Below are positions 58,648 through 64,000 of a stretch of 64,000 bases of DNA, piece after piece. Under the pieces are notes generated by a model. The model did no database searches. It worked only from the letters and a program-made list of their open reading frames with translations, and was not told the DNA's origin. Source of the stretch: Morchella semilibera (Eukaryota > Ascomycota > Pezizomycetes > Pezizales > Morchellaceae); the NCBI GenBank assembly GCA_009192285.1, contig WBVU01000003.1, forward strand, positions 4,495,973 to 4,559,972, given 5' to 3'. Numbering within the stretch: position 1 is the stretch's first letter; the number at the start of each line of letters is the position of its first letter. The position numbers and the translations under genes are program-made.

Positions 58648-59224
58648 TGTTACGGAGTAACACTGAAACAGTAATCCAGAGAGCCGAGGTACACAACTGA
58701 GACAAGGCAAGGATGAAGAAGAGGGGCAACGACGAAGGAGTCTAGCCGAGAAGCAGGGTCGTGGGGCAGAGGGTCCCAAGGGCCTCTCTTACGAAAATCT
58801 AGAGACGAAGGTACCAGTAGACAATACGGACTACGGTCATGGACTATTGGCGGAGCAAAGTAGAGCAGGGCGAGGACGAGGTATTGGTTAAGAACGAAGC
58901 GAGATACCAAGGAAGACCCAAGGGGGTCTTGGCAGGACTATAGTGATGACGTCGTTTATTCAGAGCTAAAGACAAGAGACAAACAGAACTAAACCGTAGG
59001 GGTGGTAACAGGAAGAACATGTAAGGAAAGAAAGAGAAAGAAAAAAACAAAGAGAAGATCCATAGCAACATATATATACTTCTCCTAATCCCTGTACAGT
59101 CATGACTCATAACATCGTGTAACGGAAACCTGTAGAAACTCCAAGAACCCAAAACAAACCTTATAACTAAAACCTTATTCTCCAAAATCCTCCTCCTCCG
59201 CAAAGTCCATAGTATGCCATGATA
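58648..59224 (-). mobile_element. Second solo LTR-A, inverted, in RT
   Basis: TGTTACGGAGTAACACTG ... GTATGCCATGATA, 577 bp; flanks TCCGG and TACGG (4 of 5). RT resumes in frame after it (NDILR then PFLDRYATAYLDDILIY). Confidence 0.85.
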
Positions 59225-61684
59225 TACGGCCCTTTTTGGATCGGTATGCTACTGCCTATCTTGATGATATTCTTATTTATTCGGAAACCTTACAACGATA
59301 CCAGCGAAATGTGCAACAAGTATTGGAAGTGCTGGAGGCCAACAAAGTTCATTTAAAGCCAGAAAAATGCGAGTTCAGCGTACAAGAAACCAAGTATCTC
59401 AGGATCATTCTAACTCCAGGAGGAATAAAGATGGACCCAACCAAGGTACACATGATAGTGGACTGGGAGTCACCGAAGACAAGGAAGGAGGTTTAGGAAT
59501 TTCTTGGGTTTGCTAATTTTTATTAACATTTTATCTATGCTTACTCCAGAGTGGCTCGGCCATTGACAGCTCTCACAAAAAAGCATGTACGATTTGAGTG
59601 GACCCAAAAGGTTGAACAAGCCTTTCAGAAACTCAAGACTACTTTTTCCACTGCTCCAGTATTGATGCATCCGGATCCTAAGAAGGAATTTATCGTAGAA
59701 ACAGATGCGTTGGATTATGTGTCAGCAGGGATATTATCACAACGTGATGACGAAGGAATATTAGACCCAGTTGCCTTCTTTTCTAAGACACACTCACCTG
59801 CGGAATGTAATTATAAGATCTACGAAAAAGAGTTGCTGGCTATTATTCGCTGTTTTGAGGAATGGAGACCTCATCTGGAGACAGCTCAATTTCAAGTAAA
59901 AGTACTCACAGATCATCGCAACCTTGAGTATTTTATGTGAACTAAATTGCTGAATCAGCGTCAAACTTGTTGGGCGGAGTTCTTGTCTTGGTTTAATTTT
60001 GTTATTCAATATAGGTCCGGGAAGCAGGAAAGGAAGGTTGATATTTTGACCAGGAGGTCTAAGGATTTACTGAAGGAAGGGGATGAGAGATTGGAACAAC
60101 AAAGCTGAGTGGTTTTGAAGAAGGAGAACTTAGATTCAAATATAGGTTTGTTAGCGGGCTCTTTGTCAAATGAACCCAGTGAAGGATCGTCTCCTATACT
60201 TGATTCATTTAACAAAGCTTACCAGTGTGACAGCTTCTCAAGCAATGTTCTATCCATGCTCCGGGACGGCGTTCGACAATCAAAAGAGATCTCGTTGGCT
60301 GAGTATAAGGAAAGCGAGGAGGGGTTATTGCTTTACCGGGATACACTTTATGTCCCTGACTATGATGAACTCAAGCTTTACCTATTACGGGAATACCACG
60401 ATAAACCATCTGCTGGACATCCTGGACGATCAAAGACACTGGAACTCCTGAGCTGAAACTATTATTGGCCAACCATGCCGAAATATACAGACCGCTATGT
60501 CCAGAATTGCCATACTTGCCGGCGGAGCAAAGCGAGTCATAATTCTCTTCAAGGAGTCCTGCGACTGTTATTAGTACCCAAGGGACCTTGGACGGATATT
60601 ACCATGGATTTCATAACTGAGCTGCCAGAGAGCAATGGGTTTAATGCTATACTTGTGGTAGTGGATCGGTTGACGAAAATGAAACACCTGATTGCCATCA
60701 CAGAGAATGTCAACGCTAGGGATCTGTCTCGTCTATATTTGAAACAAGTATGGAAGTTTCATGGACTCCCAGAGACTATTGTTTCAGACCGAGGGACACA
60801 GTTTACTGCTGAGTTTTGAAAAATCCTTTGTGATCGTTTGGAGATTACTCCCCGGTATTCCACCGCCTTTCACCCGTAAATGAATGGACAAACGGAAAGC
60901 ACAAATGCAATTATGGAACAGTATCTCCGCAGCTATGTATCATACTAACAGGATAATTGAGCTGACTCCCTACCTCTTACTGAGTCCGCTACCAATAATC
61001 ACATCTCCGAAACTACTAATATGTCCCCCTTCCAGGCTAACTATGGGAGACATCCGAGATTGACGTTTGGACAATTACAACATGCGCAGATGGTGAATCA
61101 GGATCAGGCTTATGGGTTGGCACGGGAGATGTCTCAGGGCTTTGATTTCTTGAGAAGCAAGATGTTTAGGGCTCAGAAGATACAGGAGGAAATGGCCAAT
61201 CTACACCGTACCCCAGCACCTCAATATGTGGTCAGCGATTGGGTCTGGCTCTCTACTTGAATATTGAAACAAAGCGGCCTTAAAGAAACTTGATTGGAAG
61301 CAAATTGGGCCCTATCTGGTTAAACGAATTGTGAGCCCCTCTGCTTACGAGCTTGAATTACCCACCTCCATGAAAATCCATCCGGTATTTCATGTTTCAT
61401 TATTATCACCAGAGGTTAGCGACCCAGTTCCAGGGCAATTTGTTGAACCACCCCCACCTGTGGAAGTCGAAGAAGAAATTGAGTGGGAAGTGGCTGAAAT
61501 ATTGTTTTCGAGGAAGAGAGGACAGCGGGTGGGGTATTTAGTTAAATACGTTGGATACAAAGAACTCTCATGACAACCTTCAAGTGATTTAGAATACAGT
61601 CCTAACCTTCGAAGAGCATTTCATGATCAATATCCATCGAAACCTCGGGCTATCAGGAGCTAGGCCATAGTAGGGGACCTGATC

Positions 61685-62316
61685 TGTCCCGGCGTCTTGG
61701 CATCGGTCCCGAGGGTTTGGTGGTTGAAGCGCTGTAATGATTGTTAGGGTGATGCTAAACGAGGAAGCGGTGAGTTAAGGAGAAGGTGTCATCATTGGAT
61801 TCTAGGAGGTTTGATGGCATGATGGATTTGTAATGTAAATAGCAGAGATGGTGGGGAGGAGTACGAGGTGTGGTTGCGATAGATTTCCATGGATTTCCAT
61901 GAGCTGATGTATAAGTTATAGCGGACTGATGAAGTAGTGGTATTAAATAGCGGAGATAGATGTTTTTCTTAGTTCTTTCTTTCTTTTCTCCCCGTCTCGT
62001 CTTCCTGTCATCTCAGTATATAGGATTATACTCCTATTCCCAAGTCATAGTTTCTCACCTCCAAAATCTCGTCCTCTTTAAGGGAAAGACTCATAGTACC
62101 TCTCATCGTTCTCGTGGAGGTCCATCTGGTCTTCATTCTTTCTGTCCTGTGCACTTGTGCCTTTGGCCTTGCCTTGGCCTTCACCGGTGCTTGTACTTGT
62201 GCCTGCCCTGCGTTGTTCTTGTCTTCATAGGTCTCCTCGTCACACTGGCTGTACTCCTCGAGTCCTTCTGCGTCATCATTGTCATCTTCTACTTTACGTC
62301 AGATTCCTCCGTCACA
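61685..62316 (+). repeat. 3' LTR (LTR-B), 632 bp, uninterrupted
   Basis: TGTCCCGGCGTCTTGGCATC ... TTCCTCCGTCACA. Upstream is a short purine stretch (AGTAGGGGA), a weak polypurine tract. It serves as the empty site for the MITEs in the 5' LTR. Confidence 0.9.
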
Positions 62317-62610
62317 GAGTATATTCCTATCTACCGAGATGATAGGAAGACGAGACAGAGAGAAAAGAAAGAAAGAACTAAGAAAAATATCTATACCAAC
62401 TATTCAACACCTCTCCTCCACCAGTCCGCTATGACTCATACATCAGCCCCTAGAAGGCTATAGAAATCCGTCACAACCACACCTCGTATTCCTACCCCCA
62501 ATGACGATACCCCTCTTTAGCACACTCCTTCCTCACTTAGCAATACCCAAGCAATCACAACAGGACTTTGACCACTAAACCCTCGGGACTGATACTAAGA
62601 CGCCAGGAAA
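62317..62610 (-). mobile_element. Right part of the inverted LTR-B split by the chromovirus
   Basis: Continues the LTR interrupted at 53932 (GAGTATATTCCTATCTACCG ... AAGACGCCAGGAAA). Confidence 0.75.
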
Positions 62611-62693
62611 TATAGGAATATAATACCTTTGAAATTTATAACTATCTCGTCTTCCAAACTCGTCTTTATAGAAGGTAATTATATAGTATTTCC
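62611..62693 (+). repeat. LTR-B fragment
   Basis: TATAGGAATATAATACC continues the direct LTR-B sequence cut at about 53644. Confidence 0.5.
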
Positions 62694-62704
62694 TGTCCCG
62701 GTGT

Positions 62705-62841
62705 CATTACTAAGACTTTATTTGTCTCCTGATGTCTCCTGAATCTCAGGAGACTCAAAGAATACCCAGGAATCTCAGGAGACTCTCAGGAGACCTGGGA
62801 GACTGTTGGGAGACTCCAGTCACAAGTTGAGTTTGCTGATG
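62705..62841 (-). mobile_element. 137-bp MITE (M3), inverted
   Basis: CATTACTAAGACTTTATTTG ... GAGTTTGCTGATG; duplication GT (62703-62704, 62842-62843). Removing it gives TGTCCCGGTGTATTGGCATC, matching the LTR start. Confidence 0.9.
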
Positions 62842-62876
62842 GTATTGGCATCGGTCCCGAGGGTTCCGTAGTTGAA

Positions 62877-63482
62877 TGTAACGGAGTAACCTGACGCAAA
62901 GTAGAAGATGACAATGATGACGCAAAAGGACTCGAAGAGTACAGCCTACGCGATGAGGAGACCGACGAACACAAGAAAAACACCAGGCAGGCACAAGCAC
63001 AGGCACCGGCAAAGGCAAAGGCAATGGCAAAGACACAAGAGCGCAGGGCAGAGGGAGTGAGGACCTGATGGACCTCAACAGGAACAATGAGAGGTATTAT
63101 GGCTTTCCTCTTTAGAGGACAGAATCTTAGTTATGAGGAGCTATGACTTAGGAATAGGAGTAGATTCCTATATACTAGTACCGAGATAACAGGAAGATAA
63201 CTTGAAGACAGAGAGAAAAGAAAGAAAGAACTAAGAAAAACATCTATATCTGCTATTTAACACCTCTCCTCCAACAGTCCACTATAAGGCGCACATCAGT
63301 ACATAGAAACCCATAGAAACCCATCTCATCTACACTTCGTATTCCTCCCCACCATCTCTGCTATTTGCATTACAAACCTATCATGCAATTGAACCTCCTA
63401 GAACCCAATTATGACACCCCTCTTTAGCACACTCCTTCTTCGACTACCGAACCCTCGGAACCGATACCAACATGCCGGGACA
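62877..63482 (-). mobile_element. Inverted LTR-B
   Basis: TGTAACGGAGTAACCTG ... CATGCCGGGACA. Flanks do not match (TTGAA/AAGGT) and host sequence is missing at the right, suggesting a deletion after insertion. Confidence 0.75.
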
Positions 63483-63900
63483 AAGGTGTGGCAATAATAG
63501 GTTTTCGATGAGATTCTATGGATGAAGGTATGAGTCATAGTGGACTGATGGAGGAGAGTGTTAAATAGCGCGGGAGGATTTTCTCTTAAGTTATTCCTTT
63601 CGTTTCTTTCCGTCTCGTCTTCCTGTTATCTCGGTATATAGGAATATACTCCTATCCAAAGAACCATATTTTCCCGCCTCCAAACTCGTCTTCGCAGAAG
63701 GCAACCTTATATTCTCTTTTGATACTCGCTTTGGGCCTTACTTAGTCCTAGCTTCCCCTGTCCTATTCTGCGCCCCCTACCTCTGCCCTAGCCTTTGCCC
63801 TTGCCGGTGCCTACACTTACGTCTGCCGGACTCTCTTCTCTTCCTCGTTGATGTCCTCGTTGTACTGGCTGTACTCCTCGAGCTCTCTTGCGTCATCATT

Positions 63901-64000
63901 CATCAGCAAACTCAACTTGTGACTGTAGTCTCCCAACAGTCTCCCGGGTCTCCTGAGAGTCTCCTGAGACTCCTGGATATCTTTTGAGTCTCATGAGGCT
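63901..64000 (+). mobile_element. 137-bp MITE (M3), cut by the window edge
   Basis: CATCAGCAAACTCAACTTGT, then the GTCTCC-rich interior, to the last base. Confidence 0.85.

Larger units (their letters stand above)
56144..61663 (+). pseudogene. Chromovirus pol, interrupted by LTRs, MITEs and stops
   Basis: Protease YALIDTGASGYAF (near 56733); RT from KLQDGTAPFFGPIYSM through [40 protein letters not shown] and YLDDILIYS (near 59255); RNase H ([18 protein letters not shown]); integrase zinc region (YHDKPSAGHP ... CHTCRRSK), core ITMDFITELPESNGF, IVSDRGTQFTAEF, MNGQTESTN; chromodomain [16 protein letters not shown] ... [11 protein letters not shown]. Stops lie mostly where CAA, CAG, CGA or TGG is expected. 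Inserted foreign pieces: 56256-56707, 57020-57156, 57630-58193, 58198-58334, 58648-59224. Confidence 0.9.
53933..62316 (+). mobile_element. Complete but dead Ty3/gypsy chromovirus
   Basis: 5' LTR 53933-54842, gag, pol, 3' LTR 61685-62316. Target duplication GAATA (53928-53932) and GAGTA (62317-62321), 4 of 5. Domain order gag knuckle, protease, RT, RNase H, integrase, chromodomain is that of chromoviruses. Interrupted by three foreign LTRs (56256, 57630, 58648) and four 137-bp MITEs. Many stops and frameshifts, so not autonomous. Confidence 0.9.
62694..63900 (+). mobile_element. LTR-B with a MITE and an inverted LTR-B inside
   Basis: Starts TGTCCCGGTGT, interrupted at once by a MITE (62705-62841), resumes ATTGGCATCGGTCCCGAGGG, then an inverted LTR-B (62877-63482). 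The direct LTR picks up further inside its sequence at 63483, so some bases were lost. Frames inside are not genes. Confidence 0.7.

Noticed and set aside
53361-64000. CRISPR-like array from repeated GTCTCC/GAGACTC units
   Set aside because: The repeats are the interior of 137-bp MITEs scattered in LTRs, with no spacer regularity, in a eukaryote.

Overview
The window is nuclear DNA of a filamentous ascomycete (Pezizomycotina). Genes carry many 50-60 nt GT-AG introns with CTGAC/CTAAC-type branch points. They include a six-repeat group III histidine kinase, a fungal PET117 and a fungal coilin-like protein. The high intron number in conserved genes (14 exons in DMC1, 7 in GIS2), long AT-rich intergenic stretches full of small inverted-repeat elements and a tower of chromovirus LTRs would suit an early-diverging, repeat-rich lineage such as Pezizomycetes (truffle or morel relatives). 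That placement is inference.

Layout, 1-46 kb (gene half): a truncated gene at the left edge (minus); a two-TM PPxY protein (1.0-2.3 kb, plus); RRP7 (5.6-6.6, plus); DMC1 (7.3-9.1, plus); GIS2/CNBP zinc-knuckle protein (10.1-11.2, minus); 14-3-3 (17.4-18.5, minus) divergent from the mitochondrial ATPase inhibitor (19.9-20.4, plus); Nik1/Os-1 histidine kinase (22.0-26.4, minus); PET117 (minus) and SEN34 (plus) divergent across 250 bp at 33.0-33.3; a coilin-like gene (34.6-38.4, minus); and a Zn2Cys6 regulator with broken frames (43.7-45.4, minus). I rebuilt exon structures by hand, and splice phases close exactly for every gene except the Zn2Cys6 one. The genes are housekeeping, meiotic and signalling loci, not a cluster or pathway. 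Between them lie at least seven kinds of small terminal-inverted-repeat element, mostly flanked by TA, and 31 exact copies of the palindrome TACATGTA.

Layout, 46-64 kb (transposon half): a 3' gypsy fragment with its LTR sits against a truncated Tad-like LINE. After that comes a nested pile of LTRs around one complete but dead chromovirus (53933-62316). That element's pol is further interrupted by three foreign LTRs and two copies of a 137-bp MITE, and its 5' LTR holds two more. Removing the two MITEs and their 2-bp duplications from the 5' LTR leaves 632 bp, exactly the 3' LTR length. Stops in gag/pol mostly fit C-to-T or G-to-A changes.

Most notable observations: (1) TACATGTA is about 30-fold over-represented, confined to noncoding DNA and absent from the LTR pile; (2) the 137-bp MITE is constant in length and makes 2-bp target duplications of several sequences (TA, GT, CC), verified against empty sites; (3) the nesting order of the LTR pile can be read from target duplications.
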